DNA of 64,000 bases from Bacillota bacterium (GTDB taxonomy: Bacteria; Bacillota; Clostridia; Peptostreptococcales; Anaerovoracaceae): positions 1 to 64,000 of the forward strand of contig JAFSCP010000045.1 in NCBI GenBank assembly GCA_017436705.1, given 5' to 3'. Within the stretch, counting starts at the first letter, position 1. Every line of letters begins with the position of its first letter. A program made the position numbers and the translations under genes. The notes under the pieces are model-generated. The model ran no database searches. It was given only the letters and a program-made list of their open reading frames with translations, and had not been told where the DNA came from. Of the stretch, positions 16,652-23,733 are shown in pieces.

Positions 16652-17119
16652 ATGGACGTTAAAAAAACTGTTTTCTGGGGAGTTATTTTCGGCATAATCA
16701 TTGCCATGCTTACCTTTGATGTGGATGTATTCGACCCTAATCACGCAGAGTATCTGGGACTCAAGGAGGGTTATGCCTCCATGGGTGTTCACTTTGCTGT
16801 GATAGTGCCAATGTGCGTTGGTGCGGGGTTCCTGATGAAATATATGGACCTGAAGTCTGTAGGTGGCCGGACAAACTGGGAACGCCGTAAAAAAGTGGGC
16901 CATGTGACATCGGTTCTGACTGAGGCCGCAGCTACTGCACTGATGCTTTTTCTGGTTTCTCTGCTTCTGGTGGCTATTGCGGCAGGACTGGAGTTTATAC
17001 CAAAAGAAGCAATATGGCGGTATGTGTACATCATAATGGCTGTTTACGCAGCGGCATATGCAGTGCAGCTGCTGATTATTAAAAGGCGAAATGCACGAAG
17101 ATTCCGCAAAACATCATAA
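16652..17119 (+). CDS. Hypothetical four-helix membrane protein
   Basis: A 155-residue membrane protein with predicted helices at about 5-24, 45-63, 87-113 and 121-143. The start at 16652 follows GAAAGGGG by about 7 nt; an in-frame ATG 18 codons upstream has no ribosome site. I recognise no family. It stands alone between the Rpn nuclease gene and toxin-antitoxin pair 1. Confidence 0.7.
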   Translation: MDVKKTVFWGVIFGIIIAMLTFDVDVFDPNHAEYLGLKEGYASMGVHFAVIVPMCVGAGFLMKYMDLKSVGGRTNWERRKKVGHVTSVLTEAAATALMLFLVSLLLVAIAAGLEFIPKEAIWRYVYIIMAVYAAAYAVQLLIIKRRNARRFRKTS

Positions 17120-17135
17120 TTTAATTGAAAAACAA

Positions 17136-17163
17136 AACCCCTGGTTCATATGAACCGGGGGTT
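17136..17163. terminator. Bidirectional terminator, convergent genes
   Basis: A near-perfect palindrome AACCCCTGGTTCA / TGAACCGGGGGTT with A-rich 5' and TTTGTTTT 3' flanks, between the rightward membrane protein gene and the leftward antitoxin gene. Confidence 0.8.
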
Positions 17164-17176
17164 AACTTTGTTTTCA

Positions 17177-17458
17177 TCAGCTTTCAATTTGAGTTACCGC
17201 AAGCTTTAATCCTAACGGCTTCATTAACCGTAACATAGTCTCCAGCGTAGGTGTGATTTTCATAGACTCAATCCTTGCTACAGAGGACTGAGGCATCTGG
17301 CATAATACAGCCAGCTCCCTCTGAGATAGCCCCAATGCATTTCTCTGCCGGATCACAGCACTGATAATTTGGGCTAGCTCCTCCGCTTCTTCAATATACT
17401 GTTTGCCGTCCGTATCAACTGCTTTTACATGTTCTTTGTAATCATTCCATGTTTTCAT
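17177..17458 (-). CDS. HTH (XRE) antitoxin of toxin-antitoxin pair 1
   Basis: A 93-residue protein with a Cro/CI-type helix-turn-helix (about 45-90): L-S-Q-R-E-L-A-V-L-C then S-S-V-A-R-I-E-S and T-L-E-T-M-L-R-L-M-K-P-L-G. It is encoded downstream of, and overlaps by 17 nt, a HigB/RelE-type toxin gene. The toxin-first order is typical of HigBA. It should neutralise the toxin and repress the shared promoter. It is clearly similar to the antitoxin at 46791-47078. Confidence 0.88.
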   Translation of the reverse strand: MKTWNDYKEHVKAVDTDGKQYIEEAEELAQIISAVIRQRNALGLSQRELAVLCQMPQSSVARIESMKITPTLETMLRLMKPLGLKLAVTQIES

Positions 17459-17822
17459 CAGCCATCAACTCCTTCCTGTTCAGAAAATCCATCATTTCCC
17501 GTTCCGCCTTTTCAAGTTCACGTCTTGGGGTCTTCTGCGTTTTCTTTCGGAAATGATGCAGCAAAATACAAGCCTCACCGTCCCAGAAGAAAAAAAGAAT
17601 ACGGTTATTTCCTGGACGCAATTCCCAGATTCCATTTTCAAGATGCTTTGATATATTCTCTGGAAGGTTTCTGCCGTTTTCCTGCAGCAATTGAATATAC
17701 AGCAGCAGCTGTTTATATTGTATCCGGGAATCTTTATTTGTTGCTGATTGTTCTCTTAGTGTTTCGAGAAAATTCCATAATTCCGATTTCCCCGACTTTT
17801 CATAAAATATAATCCGATACAT
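17442..17822 (-). CDS. HigB/Gp49-like toxin of toxin-antitoxin pair 1
   Basis: A 126-residue protein of the phage Gp49-like/HigB-RelE superfamily of ribosome-associated mRNA interferases. The diagnostic core is I-W-E-L-R-P-G-N-N-R-I-L-F-F ... L-L-H-H-F-R-K-K-T-Q-K-T-P, with Arg and His/Lys residues expected at the active site. GGAGGA precedes the ATG by 2-3 nt. The promoter upstream contains palindromes suited to autorepression. A paralogue lies at 46432-46791. Confidence 0.88.
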   Translation of the reverse strand: MYRIIFYEKSGKSELWNFLETLREQSATNKDSRIQYKQLLLYIQLLQENGRNLPENISKHLENGIWELRPGNNRILFFFWDGEACILLHHFRKKTQKTPRRELEKAEREMMDFLNRKELMADENME

Positions 17823-17865
17823 AGTCCTCCATTGTATCGGCGCAATAATCCACTTTCCTTTTCAT

Positions 17866-17894
17866 ATGATAGCATATATGATATCATATGTCAA
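17866..17894 (-). promoter_or_regulatory. Autoregulated promoter of toxin-antitoxin pair 1
   Basis: Minus-strand TTGACA (17889-17894), 17-nt spacer, TATCAT (17866-17871). The spacer is built of the palindromes TATGATATCATA and GCATATATGC, so a repressor bound there would block RNA polymerase. Confidence 0.72.
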
Positions 17895-17906
17895 CATTTA
17901 AGCAAC

Positions 17907-17932
17907 AAAAAAGGAGCAGTAGCTCCTTTTTT
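17907..17932. terminator. Terminator after the ThrH-like gene
   Basis: Perfect 11-bp stem AAAAAAGGAGC / GCTCCTTTTTT with loop AGTA. It is symmetrical, closing the leftward ThrH-like transcript and insulating the toxin-antitoxin promoter. Confidence 0.82.
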
Positions 17933-17942
17933 AAGTATAATG

Positions 17943-18548
17943 TTATGCGCCCACAACTTCCCTGATTGCTGCAAGGAGCTCATCGTAAGTTTCGTATGCA
18001 GGCACGTCAGGGTTTGCGGCCTTGATCTGTTCAGTTGAGCAGAAAAGGAAGCCTGCTTTGCTCTGACGGATCATACCCAGGTCGTTGAAACTGTCACCTG
18101 CTGCGATGGTTTCGAAGCCTGCCTGCTGGAGCGCCTTTACTGTGTTAAGCTTGGAGTCCTGAAGACGCATTGTGAAATCAACGATTTCGCCGTTATCACC
18201 TACAACAAGCTCGTTACACATAAGTGTCGGCCAGCCCAGCTTCTTCATAAGCGGTTTTGCAAACTGTGTGAAAGTGTCGCTGATAATCACTACCTGGCCC
18301 ATTTCACGGAGCTGGTCCAGGAATTCCTTTGCACCCGGCAGCGGGTCAATCTTTGCAATAGTTTCCTGGATTTCTTTGAGTCCAAGACCGTGCTGTCTGA
18401 GAATATCCAGACGCCAGTTCATCAGTTTATTGTAATCGGGCTCATCGCGCGTAGTTTTTTTCAGTTCGGGGATGCCGCTGGCTTCAGCGAAGGCAATCCA
18501 GATTTCAGGAACCAGTACACCTTCCAGGTCGAGACAAGTTAAGTACAT
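17943..18548 (-). CDS. thrH: HAD phosphatase, ThrH-like (phosphoserine phosphatase/homoserine phosphotransferase)
   Basis: A 201-residue HAD-superfamily enzyme beginning M-Y-L-T-C-L-D-L-E-G-V-L-V-P-E-I-W, the signature of ThrH, where the nucleophile is Asp7 and the usual second Asp is Glu9. Further HAD motifs are I-I-S-D-T-F, Lys in the middle region and A-G-D-S-F-N-D-L-G-M near 158-166. ThrH from Pseudomonas dephosphorylates phosphoserine and can transfer phosphate to homoserine. Which activity operates here is not decidable. AAGGAGGA precedes the ATG. Stand-alone, leftward. Confidence 0.88.
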   Translation of the reverse strand: MYLTCLDLEGVLVPEIWIAFAEASGIPELKKTTRDEPDYNKLMNWRLDILRQHGLGLKEIQETIAKIDPLPGAKEFLDQLREMGQVVIISDTFTQFAKPLMKKLGWPTLMCNELVVGDNGEIVDFTMRLQDSKLNTVKALQQAGFETIAAGDSFNDLGMIRQSKAGFLFCSTEQIKAANPDVPAYETYDELLAAIREVVGA

Positions 18549-18628
18549 AGTGTTTTTCCTCCTTGTGGAATTCGTAATTACGTTCTATAATATAACATTT
18601 TTCGTGCCGGGGCAAGAGTTTTTTAAAA

Positions 18629-18650
18629 TGGTGCAAAAATATTTGCACCA
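18629..18650. promoter_or_regulatory. Palindromic operator upstream of sigma-54 activator A
   Basis: A perfect 9-bp inverted repeat TGGTGCAAA / TTTGCACCA with 4-nt spacer, about 50 nt upstream of the activator start. The half-site GGTGCAA/TTGCACC recurs at 20158-20174 ahead of the ord promoter, so this is likely the activator's own binding site, used for autoregulation. Confidence 0.65.
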
Positions 18651-18702
18651 ACTCTTTTAATGTGATACAATGGTAACAGAAACCTTGCAAAAGGAGGCAG
18701 AC

Positions 18703-20124
18703 ATGAAGGCAGAATACTATAAAAAAATCATAGATGCGCTCATCGAACTGGTGGACGAGGGCGTGTATATTGTAGATAAAGACGGCATCGGCACCCATTA
18801 TAACGAAGCCATGGCATATATGGAAAAGGTAAACAAGGAGGACGTGCTGGGCAAGAAGTTCCATGAGGCCTTTCCTGATTTCAGCATGAGTGAAAGTACC
18901 ATGTTCAGAGCGCTTAAAAAGAAGGCGCCTACTCTGAAACAGCAGCAGACCTACAAGAATTTTTACGGAAAGGAAATCACCACCATCAACAGCACGGTGC
19001 CTATCATCGTAAACGGCGAAACCGTTGCGGCGGTTGAAGTTGCCAAGGATATTACCAGCATCCGTCAGATGTCTGATACACTTCTGGAACTTCAGGAAGG
19101 TGCTCTGGAACATGTTCTTGAAGACAAGGAAAAGGGACCGGCCCTGACTCCCGGCGGCATCCGCAGATACACTTTTGACGATATTTATGGCCAGAACCCG
19201 CAGTTTGCACAGGTTGTGGAGCGTGCAAAAAAAGCGGCTGGAAACGATGCATCCGTGTTCATCTATGGCGAAACCGGTACCGGCAAGGAGCTCTTTGCCC
19301 AGAGTATTCACTACCACGGAAAGCGCAGAAATATGCCGTTCATAGCACAGAACTGCGCTGCAATTCCGGAAACCCTGCTGGAAGGCATACTTTTCGGAAC
19401 AACCAAAGGCAGTTTCACCGGAGCTGTGGACCGTGCAGGGCTTTTTGAGCAGGCCAACGGCGGCACCCTGCTCCTTGATGAAATCAGTGCCATGCCTTAT
19501 GATCTTCAGAGCAAGCTGCTGCGCGTGCTTCAGGAATCATACATCAGGCGAGTGGGCGGCAGCAGGGATATTCCTGTCAATGTCCGCATAATTGCAACGG
19601 TCAACGAACCTGCTGAAGAACTCATTGAGCAGGGAAAACTGAGACCGGACCTTTACTACAGACTCAATATCATCAATATTTCCATTCCGTCACTGAAGGA
19701 ACGCCTTGACGACATTCCTCTCCTTGCAGAACGTTTTCTTGAAAAACACAACAAGCGCTTCGGCAAGGAAATCTGGATGGTTTCCGACGGAGCAATAAAG
19801 CGCCTGCAGCACTATGATTACCCGGGCAATGTCCGCGAACTGGAAAACATCATCGAACAGGCCGTTTCCATGGCAGACAAGGAACATGTGCTCACTGAAA
19901 AAGTCCTTAACATGCCTTCTGCTGCCCGCAAACTCAAGCAGCCGGAGATTGATTATACATCAAATCAGCCTCTTGATGAGTATATGGCAGCGGTTGAAGC
20001 TCGTATTATAAAGGATGCTTTCATCAGGGCCAACGGCAATATTTCCAGGGCGGCAGAAATGCTTCAGATCAAGAGGCAGACTTTGCAGCACAAGCTCAAA
20101 AAGTACCATATTGCAGGGCAGTAG
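18703..20124 (+). CDS. Sigma-54-dependent activator (PAS-AAA-Fis), probable ornithine operon regulator
   Basis: A 473-residue enhancer-binding protein. It has a PAS sensor domain (about 8-120), an AAA+ domain with Walker A G-E-T-G-T-G-K-E (189-196), G-S-F-T-G-A (236-241, normally G-A-F-T-G-A), Walker B T-L-L-L-D-E and an R-finger region, and a C-terminal Fis-type helix-turn-helix (about 440-470). The start at 18703 has AAAGGAGG 6 nt upstream. It lies directly before a near-consensus -24/-12 promoter driving the ornithine genes, so it most likely senses an amino acid or intermediate through PAS. The Ser in G-S-F-T-G-A occurs in some active members. Confidence 0.92.
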   Translation: MKAEYYKKIIDALIELVDEGVYIVDKDGIGTHYNEAMAYMEKVNKEDVLGKKFHEAFPDFSMSESTMFRALKKKAPTLKQQQTYKNFYGKEITTINSTVPIIVNGETVAAVEVAKDITSIRQMSDTLLELQEGALEHVLEDKEKGPALTPGGIRRYTFDDIYGQNPQFAQVVERAKKAAGNDASVFIYGETGTGKELFAQSIHYHGKRRNMPFIAQNCAAIPETLLEGILFGTTKGSFTGAVDRAGLFEQANGGTLLLDEISAMPYDLQSKLLRVLQESYIRRVGGSRDIPVNVRIIATVNEPAEELIEQGKLRPDLYYRLNIINISIPSLKERLDDIPLLAERFLEKHNKRFGKEIWMVSDGAIKRLQHYDYPGNVRELENIIEQAVSMADKEHVLTEKVLNMPSAARKLKQPEIDYTSNQPLDEYMAAVEARIIKDAFIRANGNISRAAEMLQIKRQTLQHKLKKYHIAGQ

Positions 20125-20157
20125 AGCCCCTGAATATCAGCAAAATAGCAAAAAAAT

Positions 20158-20174
20158 TTGCGCCTTTGGTGCAA
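20158..20174. promoter_or_regulatory. Inverted repeat: enhancer site and possible terminator of activator A
   Basis: TTGCGCC-TTT-GGTGCAA flanked by AAAAAA on the left and TTTTTTTT on the right. The half-sites match the palindrome upstream of the activator gene (18629-18650), and it lies about 165 nt upstream of the -24 element, a normal enhancer distance. The A/T flanks also let it act as a terminator for the activator transcript. The rest of the 326-nt gap between the activator and ord holds further GC-GC-rich half-site-like sequence (GGCGCAATGCGC near 20218) but no gene. Confidence 0.6.
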
Positions 20175-20339
20175 TTTTTTTTGCATAAAGAGCCCGCCGC
20201 AGATAACCTTACAAACAGGCGCAATGCGCAGATAAATAAATATGCACAGACTGGCATAAACTATCGCAAAAACAGCCTTTTCGGGAAAAAACATTCAACA
20301 GGCATGTATTAAAAAGTATACAATATGCAAACTAAACTA

Positions 20340-20355
20340 TGGCACGGTATTTGCT
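20340..20355 (+). promoter_or_regulatory. Sigma-54 (-24/-12) promoter of the ornithine operon
   Basis: TGGCAC-GGTAT-TTGCT, an exact match to the core consensus TGGCAC-N5-TTGCW, about 97 nt upstream of the ord start codon. Fits the sigma-54 activator encoded immediately upstream. Confidence 0.88.
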
Positions 20356-20451
20356 TAATATATAGACAGACAACCCGGGCGGTCTGCGGGCCGCTTATTC
20401 AATGTTAAATAATTAAATCTAAAATATTGATTGAAAAGGAGAAAAAAGACT

Positions 20452-21510
20452 ATGGAAAATGTAAAAGTTATTATCTGGGGACTTGGTGCAATGGGCGGCG
20501 GCATGGCTGACATGCTTCTCAAGAAAAAAGGTATTGAAATCGTTGGCGTAGCTGGCAGAGGTGCTAAGATTGGTACTTCCATGTACGACTACATCAAGAC
20601 TGAAAGAGGCGACAGACCTGACGTTATCATTCAGGCAGCTGAAGACATCATCAAGCCAGGTGCAGCAGACATCGTTCTTCTTTGCACAGACTCTTTCACA
20701 AAGAATGCATTCCCAAGATTAAAGTTCATCATGGAACAGGGAATCAACGTAATCACTTCTGCTGAAGAAATGGCTTACCCTGCAGCTCAGAGCCCTGAAC
20801 TCGCTGCTGAACTTGACAAGATCGCTAAGGAAAACGGCGTTACTTGCTTAGGTACTGGTATCAACCCTGGTCACATCATGGACATGTTAGTTCTCGTTAT
20901 GACAGGCTGCTTAGTAGACGTTGAAGAAATCACTTCCAGAAGAGTTAACTCCTTATCTCCATTCGGTCCTGTAGTAATGGAAGAACAGGGTATCGGTATC
21001 TCTGTTGAAGAATTCAAGGAAAGAAAAGCAAACGGCACAATGAGCGGCCACGTTGGTTTCGCTGAATCCGTTGGCATGATCGCTGAAGGTTTAGGCCTCA
21101 AGGTTTCCGAATTCTCTCAGGACATGAACCCAATCACAACTGACGTTGACAGAAAGTCTCCTTACGGCTTCGCAGCTGCTGGCTCCTGCGCAGGTGTTGC
21201 AATGACAGCTGAAGCAGTATTAGACAACGGCATGAAGGTTCACATGGATCACCCTCAGCAGATTGAACCTGAACAGGTTGGCGTAACTACTGGTGACTAT
21301 GTAATCATCAAGGGTACTCCAAACGTTAACCTTCTTAACAGCCCTGAAATCGAAGGTGGTCTTGGTACAATCGCTATGTGTGTAAACATGATCCCTCAGG
21401 TTATCAACGCAGACGCTGGTTTAGTTACTATGATTGACCTTCCAATTCCTAGATGCTTAATGGGCGACGTAAGAGACAGAATTAAGCCTGAAAAGAAGAT
21501 CGTAAAATAA
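20452..21510 (+). CDS. ord: 2,4-diaminopentanoate dehydrogenase
   Basis: A 352-residue NAD(P)-dependent enzyme that oxidatively deaminates (2R,4S)-2,4-diaminopentanoate to 2-amino-4-oxopentanoate in the Stickland ornithine pathway. The N-terminal Rossmann motif is I-I-W-G-L-G-A-M-G-G-G-M, followed by a dihydrodipicolinate-reductase-like fold. The ATG at 20452 is preferred over an in-frame TTG because AAAGGAG lies about 10 nt upstream. It is first in the operon ord-ortA-ortB-oraS-oraE and uses highly biased codons, suggesting strong expression. Assignment rests on the unique gene order as well as the fold. Confidence 0.94.
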   Translation: MENVKVIIWGLGAMGGGMADMLLKKKGIEIVGVAGRGAKIGTSMYDYIKTERGDRPDVIIQAAEDIIKPGAADIVLLCTDSFTKNAFPRLKFIMEQGINVITSAEEMAYPAAQSPELAAELDKIAKENGVTCLGTGINPGHIMDMLVLVMTGCLVDVEEITSRRVNSLSPFGPVVMEEQGIGISVEEFKERKANGTMSGHVGFAESVGMIAEGLGLKVSEFSQDMNPITTDVDRKSPYGFAAAGSCAGVAMTAEAVLDNGMKVHMDHPQQIEPEQVGVTTGDYVIIKGTPNVNLLNSPEIEGGLGTIAMCVNMIPQVINADAGLVTMIDLPIPRCLMGDVRDRIKPEKKIVK

Positions 21511-21537
21511 TTAAAAACTACAAAGAATTTTAATAAT

Positions 21538-21561
21538 GCCCGCAGGAGTTTTTCTGCGGGC
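21538..21561 (+). promoter_or_regulatory. Intercistronic hairpin between ord and ortA
   Basis: GCCCGCAG / CTGCGGGC, a perfect 8-bp stem without a following T-tract, so not a terminator. It probably affects mRNA processing or relative expression of ord and ortA. Confidence 0.6.
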
Positions 21562-21589
21562 AATATCTGCAAAAAAGGAGAAATTTAAA

Positions 21590-21895
21590 ATGGCAAAAAA
21601 AGGCGATTGGGTACGTATCCACAAAGTGGTATTACCTGCAGCAGAAAGAACAGCAAAGATTCCTGATGATACTAAACAGGTAGACTTTGAAATGTGGGTA
21701 AAGGGAACCCTTCAGAATGAAACAGCAGAAATCGGTGATGAAGTTACAATCATCACAGCTACAGACCGCGAAGAAACAGGCAAATTATTAGAAGTAAATC
21801 CTTACTATACACACAGCTACGGCAAGTTCGTTCCTGAAATCGTTGAAATTGACAAGCAGTTAAGAGAAATCATGCAGTTCGGAGGTGAAGAATAA
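21590..21895 (+). CDS. ortA: 2-amino-4-oxopentanoate thiolase, alpha (small) subunit
   Basis: A 101-residue small subunit of 2-amino-4-ketopentanoate thiolase, which cleaves 2-amino-4-oxopentanoate with CoA to acetyl-CoA and D-alanine. It contains the conserved G-D-W-V-R-I-H-K-V-V-L and the N-P-Y-Y-T-H-S-Y-G-K-F-V-P-E patch. The ATG at 21590 follows AAAAAGGAG; upstream in-frame starts run through the hairpin. The stop overlaps the ortB start (TAATG), so the subunits are made together. Confidence 0.94.
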   Translation: MAKKGDWVRIHKVVLPAAERTAKIPDDTKQVDFEMWVKGTLQNETAEIGDEVTIITATDREETGKLLEVNPYYTHSYGKFVPEIVEIDKQLREIMQFGGEE

Positions 21896-23310
21896 TGACA
21901 TTAGCTAAAGACTATAATTCCGTAATGGGAAGATCAGCTGAAATCATGAAGGCTTCACTCGGTCTCGACTTCAATGATTTCGAATCCGGCTCCGTTGCTT
22001 TCGATTACGAAGGCCTTATGGAAGCTACAGGCTACACTATCGAAGAAATCGACAGAATCCAGTCAAGAACAGGCGTAGGTCACACTCAGCTTCTTGAACT
22101 GAGAAATATCACCAAGCTTGCAAGAAAGTACGCTAAGCCAGGCTACGGCGCAAGAATCTTTGCTAAGGACGAAGCTGCAAACGCTTCCGGTTCCTTCAAG
22201 GACAGACGTGCTGCATGTGCAGTTGCTCACGCTAAGAAATTAGGTTACAAGGGCGTTATCGCTGCTACATCCGGTAACTACGGTGCAGCAGTTGCTTCCC
22301 AGGCAGCAATGCAGGGAATGAAGTGCATCATCGTTCAGGAATGCTACGACTCCAAGGGCGTAGGTCAGCCTGAAATCGTTGAAAAAGCAAGAAAGTGCGA
22401 AGCTCTCGGCGCAGAAGTTATTCAGCTCACAGTAGGACCTGAATTATTCTACGAACACCTTTCCGTAATGGAAGACTCCGGATACTTCAACGCATCCCTC
22501 TACTCCCCATTCGGTATTGCCGGTGTTGAAACTTTAGGTTATGAAATCGCTCAGGACTGTAAGGAAAAATTCGGCAAGTTCCCTGAAATGGTAGTATGTA
22601 CTCAGGCAGGCGGCGGTATGGTAACAGGTACTGCAAGAGGCCTTATCAAGGCTGGCGCAACTGATACTCAGGTAGTAGCAGCTTCCATCGACCTTACTGG
22701 TCTTCACATGGCATCCGACGTACAGTTCAACAAGAAGTCCTGTACAACCGGCCACACTGGTTTCGGTGTACCTCACGCAACAAATCCTGACACAGGTGAC
22801 GTTCCTCGTTCTGCAGCAAGACCGCTCAGATATATGGACAGATACGTTACAACTACTCAGGGTGAAGTAATGTATATGACAGAAATGCTTGCAAATCTTG
22901 AAGGTATTGAAAGAGGTCCTGCGGGAAATACTGCTCTTGCAGCAGCTTTTGTACTTGCACAGGGACTTCCTGAAGATGCAATCCTGGTAGTAACTGAAAC
23001 TGAATACACAGGTGCTGGTAAGCACATTCAGCCTCAGCTTGACTTCGCAAGAGAAAACGGTATCGAAATCGTATTCGGCGACCCTAAGGATGACGTTCCA
23101 GGCAAGAACATCGTTCTTCCTGCAAACCCAGGTCTTTTCAAGGTAAGCGATATCGATCTCGACAAGTTAAGAAAGTCCTTAATCAAGAGATCCGTTCCTA
23201 GAGCAACTGGCAAGCTTACAGCTGCAGACATTGCATTCCTTGCAGAAGATACAAGATCCGACGAAGCATTTGTTAAGGCTGCACTTGATGAATTAGGTGT
23301 AGAATACTAA
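21895..23310 (+). CDS. ortB: 2-amino-4-oxopentanoate thiolase, beta (PLP) subunit
   Basis: A 471-residue PLP enzyme of fold type II (tryptophan synthase beta/threonine synthase family). The Schiff-base Lys is Lys102 in A-S-G-S-F-K-D-R-R, and T-S-G-N-Y-G-A-A-V near 125 is the phosphate/substrate loop. With OrtA it forms the thiolase that ends the oxidative arm of ornithine fermentation, yielding acetyl-CoA and D-alanine. It overlaps ortA by one base. Strong codon bias continues. Confidence 0.95.
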   Translation: MTLAKDYNSVMGRSAEIMKASLGLDFNDFESGSVAFDYEGLMEATGYTIEEIDRIQSRTGVGHTQLLELRNITKLARKYAKPGYGARIFAKDEAANASGSFKDRRAACAVAHAKKLGYKGVIAATSGNYGAAVASQAAMQGMKCIIVQECYDSKGVGQPEIVEKARKCEALGAEVIQLTVGPELFYEHLSVMEDSGYFNASLYSPFGIAGVETLGYEIAQDCKEKFGKFPEMVVCTQAGGGMVTGTARGLIKAGATDTQVVAASIDLTGLHMASDVQFNKKSCTTGHTGFGVPHATNPDTGDVPRSAARPLRYMDRYVTTTQGEVMYMTEMLANLEGIERGPAGNTALAAAFVLAQGLPEDAILVVTETEYTGAGKHIQPQLDFARENGIEIVFGDPKDDVPGKNIVLPANPGLFKVSDIDLDKLRKSLIKRSVPRATGKLTAADIAFLAEDTRSDEAFVKAALDELGVEY

Positions 23311-23322
23311 AAAAATCAATTT

Positions 23323-23345
23323 CTCCGCGGATAACCTCCGCGGAG
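23323..23345 (+). promoter_or_regulatory. Intercistronic hairpin between ortB and oraS
   Basis: CTCCGCGG / CCGCGGAG, perfect 8-bp stem with 7-nt loop and no T-tract. It sits in the gap between ortB and oraS, like the hairpin between ord and ortA. Confidence 0.6.
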
Positions 23346-23367
23346 CGTAATAAAGGAGAATTACAGA

Positions 23368-23733
23368 ATGAAAAGAGCAGACGATTTCGAAGTAAGAAGA
23401 CAGCATATTGCAAACCTTACTGACGAAGAACTTTACGCAAAATTCTGGGAATTAACAGACAAAGTTGTTGATCCCCTTCTTGAATTAGGCAGAAAGAACA
23501 CTACTCCATCCGTAGAAAGATCCGTTTTATTAAGAATGGGCGTGTCCTCACTGGACTGCATGCCAATCGTTAACCACTGCATGGATCACGGTTTAATGGG
23601 CAAAGGTGCAGGTCACTGCGTATATAAATTATCACAGATCGAAGGTATCTCAATCAGAGAAGCAAGCATCAAGCTGGCTGCTGGCGAAGGCTGGGATAAA
23701 GTCGCAGAATCTTTCAAGGGAGGTAAGAAATAA
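23368..23733 (+). CDS. oraS: D-ornithine 4,5-aminomutase, small subunit
   Basis: A 121-residue alpha subunit of D-ornithine 4,5-aminomutase. It begins M-K-R-A-D-D-F-E-V-R-R-Q-H-I and contains S-V-L-L-R-M-G-V-S-S-L-D-C and G-L-M-G-K-G-A-G-H, all typical of OraS. It stabilises OraE and the substrate site. AAAGGAG precedes the ATG and the stop overlaps the oraE start by one base. Confidence 0.96.
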   Translation: MKRADDFEVRRQHIANLTDEELYAKFWELTDKVVDPLLELGRKNTTPSVERSVLLRMGVSSLDCMPIVNHCMDHGLMGKGAGHCVYKLSQIEGISIREASIKLAAGEGWDKVAESFKGGKK

